64,000 nt of DNA from positions 1 through 64,000 of the forward strand of contig VXOF01000109.1 in NCBI GenBank assembly GCA_009840285.1. The letters are read 5' to 3'. Below the pieces are notes generated by a model. That model did not search any database. It worked only from the letters and a program-made list of their open reading frames with translations, and was not told the origin of the DNA. This DNA comes from Nitrospira sp. SB0662_bin_26 (GTDB taxonomy: Bacteria > Nitrospirota > Nitrospiria > Nitrospirales > UBA8639). This document shows positions 8,801-17,863 of the stretch, piece after piece. A program made the translations under genes and the position numbers. Every line of letters starts with the position of its first letter. Position 1 is the stretch's first letter.

Positions 8801-11800
8801 GAAACGCTCGAGTTCCTGCAGCCGTGTCCGATTCCCAAGACGCCGGTGCGGCTGCAGACCGCGTTGTTTCCGGTCCCCAACGCACCGGACGAATTCACCT
8901 TCACCATCTCGTCCCGGTCGTACGACGTCGAGTCAAAGAGCGAACTGCACTCCCGCGGCAAGGTGCGCTTGGTGCGTGCAGATCATCCGGTGAACGTACC
9001 GCTACGGCTGGCGGATATCGATACCACGCCGTTCGAGCCCTACTACTTCGTGGGTGAAAACGACTTCTACGAGCGCATCGACGCCAGCCTCGGCGAGACC
9101 TTCCAGTACGGTCCCTACTTCCGGAACATCCAGCGCGTTCTGTGGGAAGGCGACACGGCCGACTATCTGTTCGACGTGGAAATGGATGAGAGGCTGTGGA
9201 CGACCGGTCGCGAGGAAGGGTACGTCGCAAACCCTGCGCTGCTCGACGGCGGGCTGCAGATCTTCCTCTACCATCTGCTGCGCGCGACCGACATCTTCGC
9301 CATGCCGCGGCGCGCCCAAGGAGTGACGTTCCTGCGCCCGCCGACCGGACCGCGTCTCACCTGCTACGTGAAGAAAGCCAAGGACTGGGCGGACGTGAAC
9401 GAACTGGGGCAGTTCACGGAACGGCGTGGCGAGCGGTCCGGTGGCAGCATCCGGTTCTACGATGGCGCCACGGGCGACCTGGTCTTGTGTATCGACGCCT
9501 ACGTCTCCTTCAACTCAAACCCACGCTGGAACGAGCTGCCGGACAGCAAGCACGTCGTCTCATGGCAGCCCAAGTTCGTGCCGGACGCGGTTGCTGCCCT
9601 GCACCGCCTGCCGGAGGGCGAGATCGAGCCGGCGGCATTGATCGCCGCCTTGGAGCAGCCCGGCGCCGGTGACCGCTATGCCTGCCATGTCGCCGAGATC
9701 GCGGGCGCACACCCTCCTGAGCAGACCATCCTTAATCAATGCCTCGACTACCTCGGCAGCGCCGGGGCACAGACCGAGTACTGGCTGCTCGGCGACACGC
9801 AGGAACAGGTGCGCGCGCACTACGACGCGTTTTCCAACCGCGATGCCGCCCTGCGCTTTGCCTGCTTTGACCTCGCTACGGAGCAGGCGCCGAATCTGGA
9901 CACCGGCCTGCTGCGGGCGCACGCCGCCGAGATTCTCTTGCTCTATGGAGGCGCCACGCCGTCGGAGACGGAGCAGTGGGGCCTGCTGCGGCGTCTGGCG
10001 GTCCCCGGCGGCCTGGCGCTGGTCGTACACCCCGACGGCGCGGCGATCGAGCCGGGCGCCGGCTGGAAAACGGTACGCACCGGCCGGCACACCACCCTGC
10101 TGCAAGCGCCCCAGGCTGTGAATACCTCCGAACCGCGGGAGTTGCCCGGGCCCCGCTGGGTGATCGGCGAGCCGGGCAGTTTGGCCGCCGAATGGCTGGC
10201 GTTCCTCAAGATGTCCGAGGCGCACGCCATTCCCCAGGCAGACTTGATGGAGGACGGCGTCAGTGCGCCGGCCGGCTGGCCGCAGGCGGCTGACGTGCAG
10301 GCGATCGACTTCTTCTGCGGCAGCGACCCCGACGATCCGACAGGCGAAAAGCTGGTGGCGCGCCTGGTCGCCTTCGTCAAGGCGCTGATTCCGTTCCGGG
10401 TGGCGCAGGCGCGCTGTTCCTGCCGCTTGACCGTGGTGACGCGCCGCGCCGCGTTCGAGGTTGCGGAGCCGCGCGCGAGCGCCGTGTGGGGAGCGTTGCG
10501 GGCCATCGGTCAGGAGGTCGCCGCGGACGTGGGTGCGGAGTCACAGATCGAATTTCGGCTGGTAGATCTGGATGCCGCCGGCGATCTTGAGACGTTGGCC
10601 TGGCTCGGTGCGTGCGACCTGCGGGAGCGCGAGCTGGCGATCCGCCGCAACCGGATATGGGTGCCGCGGCTGACCAGTATCCGGGAGCGGGGTCCGCTGG
10701 TGCCGGCGGGTGAGGAAGCCACCTACCGGCTGACCCTGGAAAATCCGGGACAGATCGGCGGCCTGCAGATGACGACCTACGAGCCCGCATCTCTGGGGCC
10801 GCACGATGTGGAGATCGACGTGGCAGCCGCGGGGCTCAACTTTCGCGACGTTATGGTCACACTGGGGTTGCTGCCGTCACTCTCCTACGAACGCTCGGCG
10901 CTGGGCCGCACGGTGGGGGTGGAGGCCAGCGGGGTCGTGCGCCGCACGGGTGCCGCGGTGCATACCTGCCGCCCCGGCGAAGCCGTGGCCTTTACCCAAG
11001 GCGGCTGCATCGCCAATCGCGCCGTGGTTAAAGAATATCTGGTGTTCCGCAAACCCTCGTCCCTCACCATGGAGGAGGCCGCGTCTGTCCTGTCGGTTTA
11101 CGTCACCGCCTACTATTCGCTGGTGCATCTCGCGCGCCTGCGCAAAGGCCAGCGCGTGCTGATCCACTCCGCCATGGGCGGCGTCGGCCAGGCGGCGATC
11201 GCCCTTGCGAAGCACGCGGGAGCGGAGATCTACGCCACGGCCGGCAGTGAGAGCAAGCGCCAACAGCTGCGTGCGCTGGGGGTGCGCGCGGCATTCGATT
11301 CGCGCTCCTTCGACTGGTACGACGAACTGCTGGCGGCGACCCGCGGCGAGGGGGTCGACGTGGTCTTGAACTCTTTGGCCGGACGCCATATCGCTCTCTG
11401 CCTGGATGCGTTGCGGCCGGGAGGCTGGCACTGCGAGATCGGCAAGGTGGACATCTACGCCGACAATGCGCTCAGCCTGTGCGTGTTCCGGAAGAACCTG
11501 CGCTTCGCGGCGATCGACGTCGACCGCCTGATGAGCGACGATCCGGAACTGGCACGCGAATTGTCGCAGCAGTGCATGAACCTGCTGGATCAGGGTGCCG
11601 TGCCGCCGTTACCGACAACCTCCTTCGCCTACCGCGACTATGCCGAGGCGCTACGCCTGATGACCACCGGCCAGCACACAGGGAAGCTGGTTCTGAAAGC
11701 TCCGCCAGCCGCCGGCGCCGACCGCTTCCCGGTTGTCGATCGGCGCCCGTTTCTCGACCCCGAGGCGACCTACCTGATCACCGGTGGATTGGGTGGATTC

Positions 11801-12970
11801 GGCAGGCTGTTGCTGTCCTATCTGGTGGCCGCGGGTGCGCGCCATCTCACCTTGATGGACCGTGATCCGCAACGCCGCCGCAGTGCCGACTGGGTCAGGA
11901 AAACCAGTGCGTTGTGGTACCTCACGGAAGAAGTGGAGATCGACATCGTCGCAGGCGACGTCGCGGAAGAGGAGGACGCGCGGCGTTGTATCGCCGGGTT
12001 GCAGCGCCCGCTGAAAGGCGTGTTCCATCTCGCGGGTGTACTGGACGATTGCCTGCTGACCGACCTGACGCCCGAATCGCTGGCCAAGGTCTTCGCACCC
12101 AAGGCGCGCGGCGCCCTCAATCTCCACAATGCGACCGCCGACCTCGCCCTCGACCACTTCGTGCTGTTCTCCTCCATCGCCTCGACCTTGGGCAACCCGG
12201 GACAGGTCAACTACAGCGCCGCCAACGGGTTCGTAGACGGACTGGCGGCCTTCCGCCGGCGCCAGGGATTGCCCGCGCTGTGCTACAACCTGGCCGCGGT
12301 CGCGGAGGCCGGCATGGCCGCGCGCAGCCTGCATGTGCTGCGTATGACGCGGGCCGCGGGCATGCCTCCGGTCAGCGCCGATTTCGCCGTGACCAACCTC
12401 GATTACGCCATGCGCACGCTGGCCGACAGGGATCACCTGATTACCGCCCTGTTCTTCCGCCCGCCTTGGACAGTCGACTCGCCCGACTACCTGCGGAGCG
12501 GACGGGTGCTCAGCAACCCGGACGCGTTCGCGATCGATACCGGGGGCCAACTCACGCTGGATGCCGTGGTCGAGCAGATCACCGGCAAGGTGGCCGAGTT
12601 GTGCGGGCACAGCGAGGGCAGCCCGGAGGAACCGTTGTCCAGCTTCGGGCTCACGTCGATTTCGGTCGCCGAACTGGGAGCGTTCATCCGGATGCAGTTC
12701 AACTATCAGGTCAGCGCCCTCGAACTGATGACGACGGCCTCCGCTCTGTCGTTGGCACAGGACATCATCCATGGAAAGAAGGACGTTCAGGAAGACCAAG
12801 CCGCGACGGATACGGCCGGGCCCGAGGATGCTGCCCTTGCCGGTCAGCAGCGGGCCCGCCGCACGCCATCGGCGTTTGCCAGCACGCTTGAAGACCACTT
12901 TCCGCCCGGGGCCGGCGTGGTATCCGCCAACCCTGAAAACAGGGAGCGGGGAGACCGTTGCCATGCCTAA
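5900..12970 (+). CDS. Single-module, fully reducing type I polyketide synthase (KS-AT-DH-pseudoMT-ER-KR-ACP)
   Basis: KS TACSAG / EAHATGT / KSNVGH; AT GHSSGEAAAAY; DH EHRVHYASIMPAAGY; ER VLIHSAMGGVGQAAIALAK; KR YLITGGLGGFGR and NYSAANGFVDGLA; ACP GLTSISVAEL. ATG 5900 preceded by GGAG. Confidence 0.93.
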   Translation: MNKSENPVAIVGYSYRMPGGIRTDDDFWRLLSEREIVQEPVNERYGQGYRPIGEFSGPGRFASPYEGLLTEQREKLFDRSLFAMSHREMLTADPHVRMLLTCTWETSERVGWDLQSLRNSRTGVFVGAQVPATSNWRAAHGANEFSIANISLAMMANRISYHFNLMGPSLACCTACSAGLTALHTALNALRYGDCEQAFVGSVTYLGSARLSAGFNALGVISPDGRCHSFDADANGYMRSEGAFVFAIKPLAAAERDGDPIYAVIEATAVNAAGAADGTEGLAQGRYITAPTRHSQVELMRIACTRANRAPQDFDYIEAHATGTVVGDRIEGNAITEAFGGSDRTVPLRVSSVKSNVGHMEAAAFHCALLKVILMMQRRTFAPISKNFLVPNPEIDFDRCPMQVQTTCEPFPEHPVVVGINSFGFGGANGHCVVREYSPARPRIWSVALAPESGFMIPLSARTSGALEKSARQLRETLDKQPMDLYTLAGNLSRRRTHFATRTAFAVRTREELIETLDAFEKDPAPVAMVGEGRPRLVMVFSGQGTQWAGCGRGLYDADPVFRRVIDAIEDHWREHSEISLREACFSATQEALDECELAQPVTFMIQCALAELFKTWGVYPDCVVGHSSGEAAAAYACGALSLAEATRLIFHRATLQQRVAGSGRMLAVGLDRLGVEQLLDTLRVPFRDGEDRQVEIACENAPASTVICGKEVALRPVMEELDRRHLQNRLLQGNIAFHSSAMDPLKDDAGVFLSFLNACAFDAEVPLVSSVTGQTTQRLDSAYWWKNIRQTVLFAAAIETVKREYRPDVFLELGPHSALQSTLAQCLEDCAPVPACIPTLLRGTDVCLSFKRALGALFRTGVDLDFAAQYPRPEPVAHLLPGHPRDEQITADEMSDDEMFLQQGQYAHGPLIGHRVPCDHLLFEARLSERDFPWLAEHRVHYASIMPAAGYIELILQAFGGVPLHVETLEFLQPCPIPKTPVRLQTALFPVPNAPDEFTFTISSRSYDVESKSELHSRGKVRLVRADHPVNVPLRLADIDTTPFEPYYFVGENDFYERIDASLGETFQYGPYFRNIQRVLWEGDTADYLFDVEMDERLWTTGREEGYVANPALLDGGLQIFLYHLLRATDIFAMPRRAQGVTFLRPPTGPRLTCYVKKAKDWADVNELGQFTERRGERSGGSIRFYDGATGDLVLCIDAYVSFNSNPRWNELPDSKHVVSWQPKFVPDAVAALHRLPEGEIEPAALIAALEQPGAGDRYACHVAEIAGAHPPEQTILNQCLDYLGSAGAQTEYWLLGDTQEQVRAHYDAFSNRDAALRFACFDLATEQAPNLDTGLLRAHAAEILLLYGGATPSETEQWGLLRRLAVPGGLALVVHPDGAAIEPGAGWKTVRTGRHTTLLQAPQAVNTSEPRELPGPRWVIGEPGSLAAEWLAFLKMSEAHAIPQADLMEDGVSAPAGWPQAADVQAIDFFCGSDPDDPTGEKLVARLVAFVKALIPFRVAQARCSCRLTVVTRRAAFEVAEPRASAVWGALRAIGQEVAADVGAESQIEFRLVDLDAAGDLETLAWLGACDLRERELAIRRNRIWVPRLTSIRERGPLVPAGEEATYRLTLENPGQIGGLQMTTYEPASLGPHDVEIDVAAAGLNFRDVMVTLGLLPSLSYERSALGRTVGVEASGVVRRTGAAVHTCRPGEAVAFTQGGCIANRAVVKEYLVFRKPSSLTMEEAASVLSVYVTAYYSLVHLARLRKGQRVLIHSAMGGVGQAAIALAKHAGAEIYATAGSESKRQQLRALGVRAAFDSRSFDWYDELLAATRGEGVDVVLNSLAGRHIALCLDALRPGGWHCEIGKVDIYADNALSLCVFRKNLRFAAIDVDRLMSDDPELARELSQQCMNLLDQGAVPPLPTTSFAYRDYAEALRLMTTGQHTGKLVLKAPPAAGADRFPVVDRRPFLDPEATYLITGGLGGFGRLLLSYLVAAGARHLTLMDRDPQRRRSADWVRKTSALWYLTEEVEIDIVAGDVAEEEDARRCIAGLQRPLKGVFHLAGVLDDCLLTDLTPESLAKVFAPKARGALNLHNATADLALDHFVLFSSIASTLGNPGQVNYSAANGFVDGLAAFRRRQGLPALCYNLAAVAEAGMAARSLHVLRMTRAAGMPPVSADFAVTNLDYAMRTLADRDHLITALFFRPPWTVDSPDYLRSGRVLSNPDAFAIDTGGQLTLDAVVEQITGKVAELCGHSEGSPEEPLSSFGLTSISVAELGAFIRMQFNYQVSALELMTTASALSLAQDIIHGKKDVQEDQAATDTAGPEDAALAGQQRARRTPSAFASTLEDHFPPGAGVVSANPENRERGDRCHA

Positions 12971-14735
12971 TGCGCTTCTGGTGTATCCCGCCTATCCCCC
13001 TTCCTATTGGGGGTCGCAATTTGCCCTGGAGATTTTTGGGATGAAGGCGATCTTTCCTCCCCTGGGTCTGCTCACCATCGCCGCGATGTTTCCGCCGGGA
13101 TACGATCTCCGCGTCGTGGATATGAACGTGGCTCCCTTGAACGATTCGGACCTGGAGTGGGCCGACCTGGTGTTTACTTCCACGATGGTCGTTCAGCGAG
13201 AATCCCTGAAAACCGTGATCGAGCGCTGCAACCGGGCAGGCGTTCCGGTGGTCGCCGGTGGGCCCCATCCCACCACGTTTCATGAGGAGATCTCCGGCGT
13301 GGCCCATTTCGTGCTGGATGAAGCCGAGGAAATCTTTCCCGAATTTCTGCACGACCTGGAGAACGGTACGGCCAAAGCCATCTACAGGGAACCGCGAAAA
13401 CCGGACGTGACCGGGACTCCGGTTCCCCGCTTCGACCTCATCAATGTCAAGGACTACTACTCCATGTGCGTGCAGTTCTCTCGGGGCTGTCCCTTCGACT
13501 GCGAATTCTGTGACATCATCCAGTTGTATGGGCGTGTGCCCCGAACCAAGACGCCGGAGCAGATGGTGAACGAGTTCGAAGCCTTGTATCGACTCGGCTG
13601 GCGAGGTCAATTGTTCCTGGTGGACGACAACTTCATCAGCAACAAGCGGGATGCCTTGAAGCTGCTGCCGGTGCTCGCCGAGTGGCAGAAGGCCCGTGGC
13701 TATCCGTTCACCCTGTTCACCGAGGCGACCGTGAACCTGGCCCGCATGGATGAATTGATGGACGTCATGATCGAGGCCGGGTTCAATGCGGTGTACGTGG
13801 GCATTGAAACGCCCAACCCCAAGGCCTTGCTCAAGATGAAGAAACCTCAGAATGTGAGGAAGCAGGAAGATCAGTATCTCCTCAATTCGGTTCGCACCAT
13901 CCAGCACAAGGGGATGCAAGTCATGGGGGGATTCATCCTGGGCCTGGATGATGACGACGAGAGCGCATTCGACGCCCAGATTGACTTTATCCAGGAGGCA
14001 GGCATTCCCATGGCCTCGGTCGGTTTGCTGACTGCGATCAAGGGTACGGATTTGTACAAGCGCCTGAAGAGGGAGAACCGGCTGTTGGATCAGTCCGTCG
14101 GCGCCCGCGCCGACTCGGTCGTCAACTTAATCAGCGTCAACGTCCCCCTCAACTTCATTCCGGAGATGGATCCCGTGACGTTGGCTGAGGGTTATCGCCG
14201 GGTGATCACCACCCTCTACGATCCGACGCTTGAGAATTACTTCAAACGCTGCCTGACCTTGTTGACGCACCTCAAGGCCGTCCCGCACCTGCTGAAACCG
14301 CAGAGCCGGAACGCGCTTTTTGGAGCCATGATGGCTGTACGGCGGCGGCTGTCCCCCAGGCAAGTCCCGGCCTACCAGCAGTTCATGGCTAGGGTTGCCA
14401 AGGACCATCCCCGTATGCTCCCCGAGGCGACCTCCCTGGCCGTGCAGGGGTACCACTTTGAGAAGATTACCCGCCAACAGATTTCGATCCAGGACTTCAA
14501 GGACTTTCTGGCGGCGGAGTTGGAGCAGTTCAAGGAAGCGGTGTCGCACCCGTTGCAGGACGTGGAAACAATCGGGAACCGGAGGCAAGCGTTGTTCACG
14601 CGCGTCCGGACGCGCTATGAATCGATACCCGGGGATTTTCGTCACGACGAGGATGGCATCGAACCTGCGATGGAGACCTTCCAATCCTCCGTGAATGCAC
14701 GGGTGGAGCAGTTTACACACTCGGCGGCGACGTAA
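12963..14735 (+). CDS. B12-binding domain radical SAM protein (DUF4070/HpnP-like)
   Basis: N-terminal B12-binding-like region (LLVYPAYPPSYWGSQFALEIFG...PPLGLLTIAAM), MVVQRES, QFSRGCPFDCEFCDI; ATG overlaps PKS stop. Confidence 0.88.
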   Translation: MPNALLVYPAYPPSYWGSQFALEIFGMKAIFPPLGLLTIAAMFPPGYDLRVVDMNVAPLNDSDLEWADLVFTSTMVVQRESLKTVIERCNRAGVPVVAGGPHPTTFHEEISGVAHFVLDEAEEIFPEFLHDLENGTAKAIYREPRKPDVTGTPVPRFDLINVKDYYSMCVQFSRGCPFDCEFCDIIQLYGRVPRTKTPEQMVNEFEALYRLGWRGQLFLVDDNFISNKRDALKLLPVLAEWQKARGYPFTLFTEATVNLARMDELMDVMIEAGFNAVYVGIETPNPKALLKMKKPQNVRKQEDQYLLNSVRTIQHKGMQVMGGFILGLDDDDESAFDAQIDFIQEAGIPMASVGLLTAIKGTDLYKRLKRENRLLDQSVGARADSVVNLISVNVPLNFIPEMDPVTLAEGYRRVITTLYDPTLENYFKRCLTLLTHLKAVPHLLKPQSRNALFGAMMAVRRRLSPRQVPAYQQFMARVAKDHPRMLPEATSLAVQGYHFEKITRQQISIQDFKDFLAAELEQFKEAVSHPLQDVETIGNRRQALFTRVRTRYESIPGDFRHDEDGIEPAMETFQSSVNARVEQFTHSAAT

Positions 14736-14780
14736 AGAACCACTCTAAATCTGCCCTGCTCAAGGAAAGGAAAGAGGACC

Positions 14781-17285
14781 GTGACCGAAAGAACCGGCAT
14801 CGACACGACCGTGGCCCCGCTCGTTGGAGCCTTGCCGCCGCAATGTCAACGCGACCTTGACGGGCTGCGGGCGTTCGTTCGCCGCGCCATCGGCGACGGC
14901 AAGCCGGCGGCGGCCGTGCCGGTGACCGAGGTCAAGGAGGTGCTGCTGACCGGGGCGACCGGGTTCGTGGGCCGCTTCGTCCTGCGCGACCTGCTGTGCA
15001 TGGAGGGTGACCTGGTAGTGCACTGCCTGGTGCGGGCCACGGACGGCGAGCACGGACTGCACCACCTGCGGGCGGCCCTGGAAGAGGCGGAGATCTGGGA
15101 ACAGGCATTCGCCGCGCGCATCCGTGTGGTTGCTGGCGACATCGGCGAGCCGCGCCTCGGCCTGAGTCAGGCCGCCTTCGACGACCTGGCGCGGCGCATC
15201 GACGCGGTCCATCACTTCGCGGCGGAGGTAAGCCTCTCCACGTCCTATTCCGCGATCCGCAAGACCAACGCGTTAAGCATGCACAACGTGCTGGGGCTGT
15301 GCCTGCACACCCGGCTCAAGCACCTGTTCCACGCCTCCACCATGGGGGTGTTCCCGCAGTACTTCTGCGACTTCGCCAACGAGTTCGCCGGGCGCAGCAT
15401 TGAGCATCAGGGACAGCCGGACGTGGCCGAGATGAAGCGCATGTTCCCGCTCTCCCTCGGCGGGTATTCGTGGAGCAAGCTGGTCGCCGAGCAGAGCGTG
15501 CTGTTCGCGCACCAGGCCGGCCTGCCGGTGGGGGTGTTTCGATTGCCGCTGACCAGCCGGTCCACCACGGGGTATACGCAGCCGAGCGACACCTCGGTGC
15601 GGTTGTACGCTGCGGTCGCGGACGTGAAGATGATGCCGGGCGGCTTTTCGTTTCAGCGGCAGAACCACACGGTAGACACCCTGAGCCGCATCTGTACTGC
15701 GATTGCGTCCAACCCGGAGCGGCAGTTCACCCTGTATCACTGCTGCAACGCGAACCCGGTCCCACACGATATAGAGTTGGCCGACTTCGGTCTCTATCTG
15801 CGCGAGGTTCCGTACGATACCTTCAAGCGCGCCTGCCAGGCGCGTGGCGAGAGCTCGCCGCTGCACGGCTACTGGGCGCTGTTCGAGAAATTCGCGCCCT
15901 ACTGGTTCAGTCCCAGCAAGGCGCTGACCGACCTGCCGGTCAGCGTCCGCGCGTTGCGCGAGGACTGTCCTTTTTCGATCGAGTGGCCGGGGATCCTGAC
16001 CATGTTCCGGCGCACCAACGACTGGATCAGGGCGCATCGGGACCAGTGGCCGTTCGAGCTGCCGCAGCCGCGCATCGACTACGACCACCTGATGACGCGC
16101 GCCGAGCATTACGCGGAACGCTTCGGGGCGCCGTTCGCCGAGACCTATCCCGAGTGGCTGCGTGACGGACTTGCCCGCCTCGTGGAGGCGCTGCAGGCGC
16201 CGGAGGCGTGCCTGTTGCAGGCCAAGCGCGCCGTCGTCGTCTCCGATCTGAGCGCCAGCCTGCGCAACAACGCAAAGCTCACCGGTGAGCGAGTGCGGCA
16301 CCCGGAAATCGGGCGCGAGAGGATCGTGCGGCCGGTGTTCATCGTCGGTGTCAACCGCACGGGGACCACGTTCCTGCACCGTCTGCTGGCGCGCGATCCC
16401 CGCTTCTGGACCCTGCGCACTTACGAATTGGCGGAACCGATGGTGCCGGGCGGCGACTACGCCAGGGCCTGGACCGACGCCGACATCCGGCGTGCGCAGC
16501 TACGGGACGTGTTTGTGGCCGCGGGTTTCTTCGAATCGTTCGTGGGCGCCCATCACCTCGACGTCGATGAGCCCGAGGAGGATCTCCCCCTATTGCGGCA
16601 CACCTTCCGGTCCTGGTCCAACACCAACATCTACCTTGTGCCCGGCTACGGTCGCTGGCTTTCCGCGGCCGGTTCGCACCCAGCCTACGGATACCATCGC
16701 CGCGCCATCCAGCACTTCACCTGGCAGCGGCATATGCAGCAACCCGGGCGGGAGGCCCAGTGGCTGTTGAAGGCGCCCGTCCATCTCATGGAGTTGGAGG
16801 CGCTGATCGGTGCCTACCCGGACGCCTGTTTCATCCAGACCCACCGCGAACCGCGGGAGTTCACGGGCTCGTGGGTGAGCCTGATAGAGCAACTCCGTGC
16901 CCGCTCCACCGAACCGACCCCCCGCAGCGTCCTCGGAGCCGAGCAGTTGGCTCACATGAGTTCCATGCTGGAGCGGGCCGTGCATTTCCGGGAAACCCAT
17001 CCGGAGCTGGAGCACCGCTGGATGGATGTCAACTATGTCGATCTGACCGAGGATCCGTTTGAAGTGGTTCGCCGCATCTATCAGCACTTCGGCTGGACGC
17101 TCGAACAGGCGGCTCTCGACGCCATGGAAGAGTGGCAATTCCAACAGGGGGAAAAACGACGCACCGAGAAGCGGCATCGCTACGACCTGAAGGATTATGG
17201 CCTCACGCCGGAGGCGGTCAACTCCGCTTTCAAACGGTATCGGGACTTCATCACCACCCGCGGCATTCGGACATCCCGGGCATGA
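14781..17285 (+). CDS. Fusion: N-terminal thioester reductase-like SDR + C-terminal sulfotransferase (Sulfotransfer_3-like)
   Basis: VLLTGATGFVGRFVLRDLL, VHHFAAEVSLSTSYSAIRKTN, YSWSK; then RPVFIVGVNRTGTTFLHRLLARDPRFWTLRTYEL, LLKAPVHLMELEAL, FIQTHREP. GTG start with purine-rich RBS. Confidence 0.88.
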   Translation: MTERTGIDTTVAPLVGALPPQCQRDLDGLRAFVRRAIGDGKPAAAVPVTEVKEVLLTGATGFVGRFVLRDLLCMEGDLVVHCLVRATDGEHGLHHLRAALEEAEIWEQAFAARIRVVAGDIGEPRLGLSQAAFDDLARRIDAVHHFAAEVSLSTSYSAIRKTNALSMHNVLGLCLHTRLKHLFHASTMGVFPQYFCDFANEFAGRSIEHQGQPDVAEMKRMFPLSLGGYSWSKLVAEQSVLFAHQAGLPVGVFRLPLTSRSTTGYTQPSDTSVRLYAAVADVKMMPGGFSFQRQNHTVDTLSRICTAIASNPERQFTLYHCCNANPVPHDIELADFGLYLREVPYDTFKRACQARGESSPLHGYWALFEKFAPYWFSPSKALTDLPVSVRALREDCPFSIEWPGILTMFRRTNDWIRAHRDQWPFELPQPRIDYDHLMTRAEHYAERFGAPFAETYPEWLRDGLARLVEALQAPEACLLQAKRAVVVSDLSASLRNNAKLTGERVRHPEIGRERIVRPVFIVGVNRTGTTFLHRLLARDPRFWTLRTYELAEPMVPGGDYARAWTDADIRRAQLRDVFVAAGFFESFVGAHHLDVDEPEEDLPLLRHTFRSWSNTNIYLVPGYGRWLSAAGSHPAYGYHRRAIQHFTWQRHMQQPGREAQWLLKAPVHLMELEALIGAYPDACFIQTHREPREFTGSWVSLIEQLRARSTEPTPRSVLGAEQLAHMSSMLERAVHFRETHPELEHRWMDVNYVDLTEDPFEVVRRIYQHFGWTLEQAALDAMEEWQFQQGEKRRTEKRHRYDLKDYGLTPEAVNSAFKRYRDFITTRGIRTSRA

Positions 17286-17337
17286 CTCGGGTCTACCCGA
17301 GCCCGTCTAAGTTGAGTTCGGCTTTTCAACCTCCTGT

Positions 17338-17697
17338 TTATTCCCTCCGAAGCTGTCGGCGGAGCCGTTGGACGCGCCTGCGGTTCACGCCCCAGTCCCA
17401 GATGCCGAACCGCGACGCCGAACGAACGTGGATCACGCGGCCCGTGGGACAGAGACAGCATTCCAGGTCATCGATGAAACCGAGCCGGGTCCGGCATTCC
17501 GCATGGAGGTAGGTCTCCGTCGCGGTGAGGACGACGGTGCGGGCCGTTTTGGAGACCAGGTCTTTCAGCCGGGTAAAAGCCGCGTGGGGATCTCCGGACA
17601 CGGCGAACGGTTCGACTCGATAAAGACTCCACGCGCCATTCAAACTGCTGACGCACCCGAACGGAAACCAAGGACAGGGCGAGAGTGGTTCAGACAC
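17338..17697 (-). CDS. DUF1499 family protein
   Basis: GCVSS...GFIDDLECCL...IHVRSASRFGIWDWGVNRRRVQRLR. Confidence 0.75.
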   Translation of the reverse strand: MSEPLSPCPWFPFGCVSSLNGAWSLYRVEPFAVSGDPHAAFTRLKDLVSKTARTVVLTATETYLHAECRTRLGFIDDLECCLCPTGRVIHVRSASRFGIWDWGVNRRRVQRLRRQLRRE

Positions 17698-17723
17698 GAC
17701 ATGGTTCTCTCAGGATGATATTG

Positions 17724-17757
17724 CGCCGCAGGGCACGAGGGAACGTGCCCCGCGGCG
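17724..17757. terminator. GC-rich hairpin between DUF1499 gene and cysNC-like gene
   Basis: CGCCGC(a)GGGCACG-agggaa-CGTGCCC CGCGGCG; no clear T-run. Confidence 0.4.
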
Positions 17758-17863
17758 TCCTGGAGTCGGCATAATAACCGACACGGAATTTCAAAGTCGA
17801 GTCACAAGCCCCACATCACTCTTTTCTAGACATTCGGAACCGGAATAGCCAAAATAGCCGCCC

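Noticed and set aside
11651-12964. 437-aa minus-strand ORF antisense to the PKS
   Set aside because: Shadow ORF in GC-rich coding DNA; the plus strand encodes clear ER/KR/ACP motifs and the antisense translation is Arg/Gly/His-rich without motifs.
12765-13919. 384-aa minus-strand ORF antisense to radical SAM gene
   Set aside because: Shadow ORF; the plus strand has the CxxxCxxC radical SAM motif.
15273-16379. 368-aa minus-strand ORF antisense to reductase-sulfotransferase
   Set aside because: Shadow ORF opposite clear SDR and sulfotransferase motifs.
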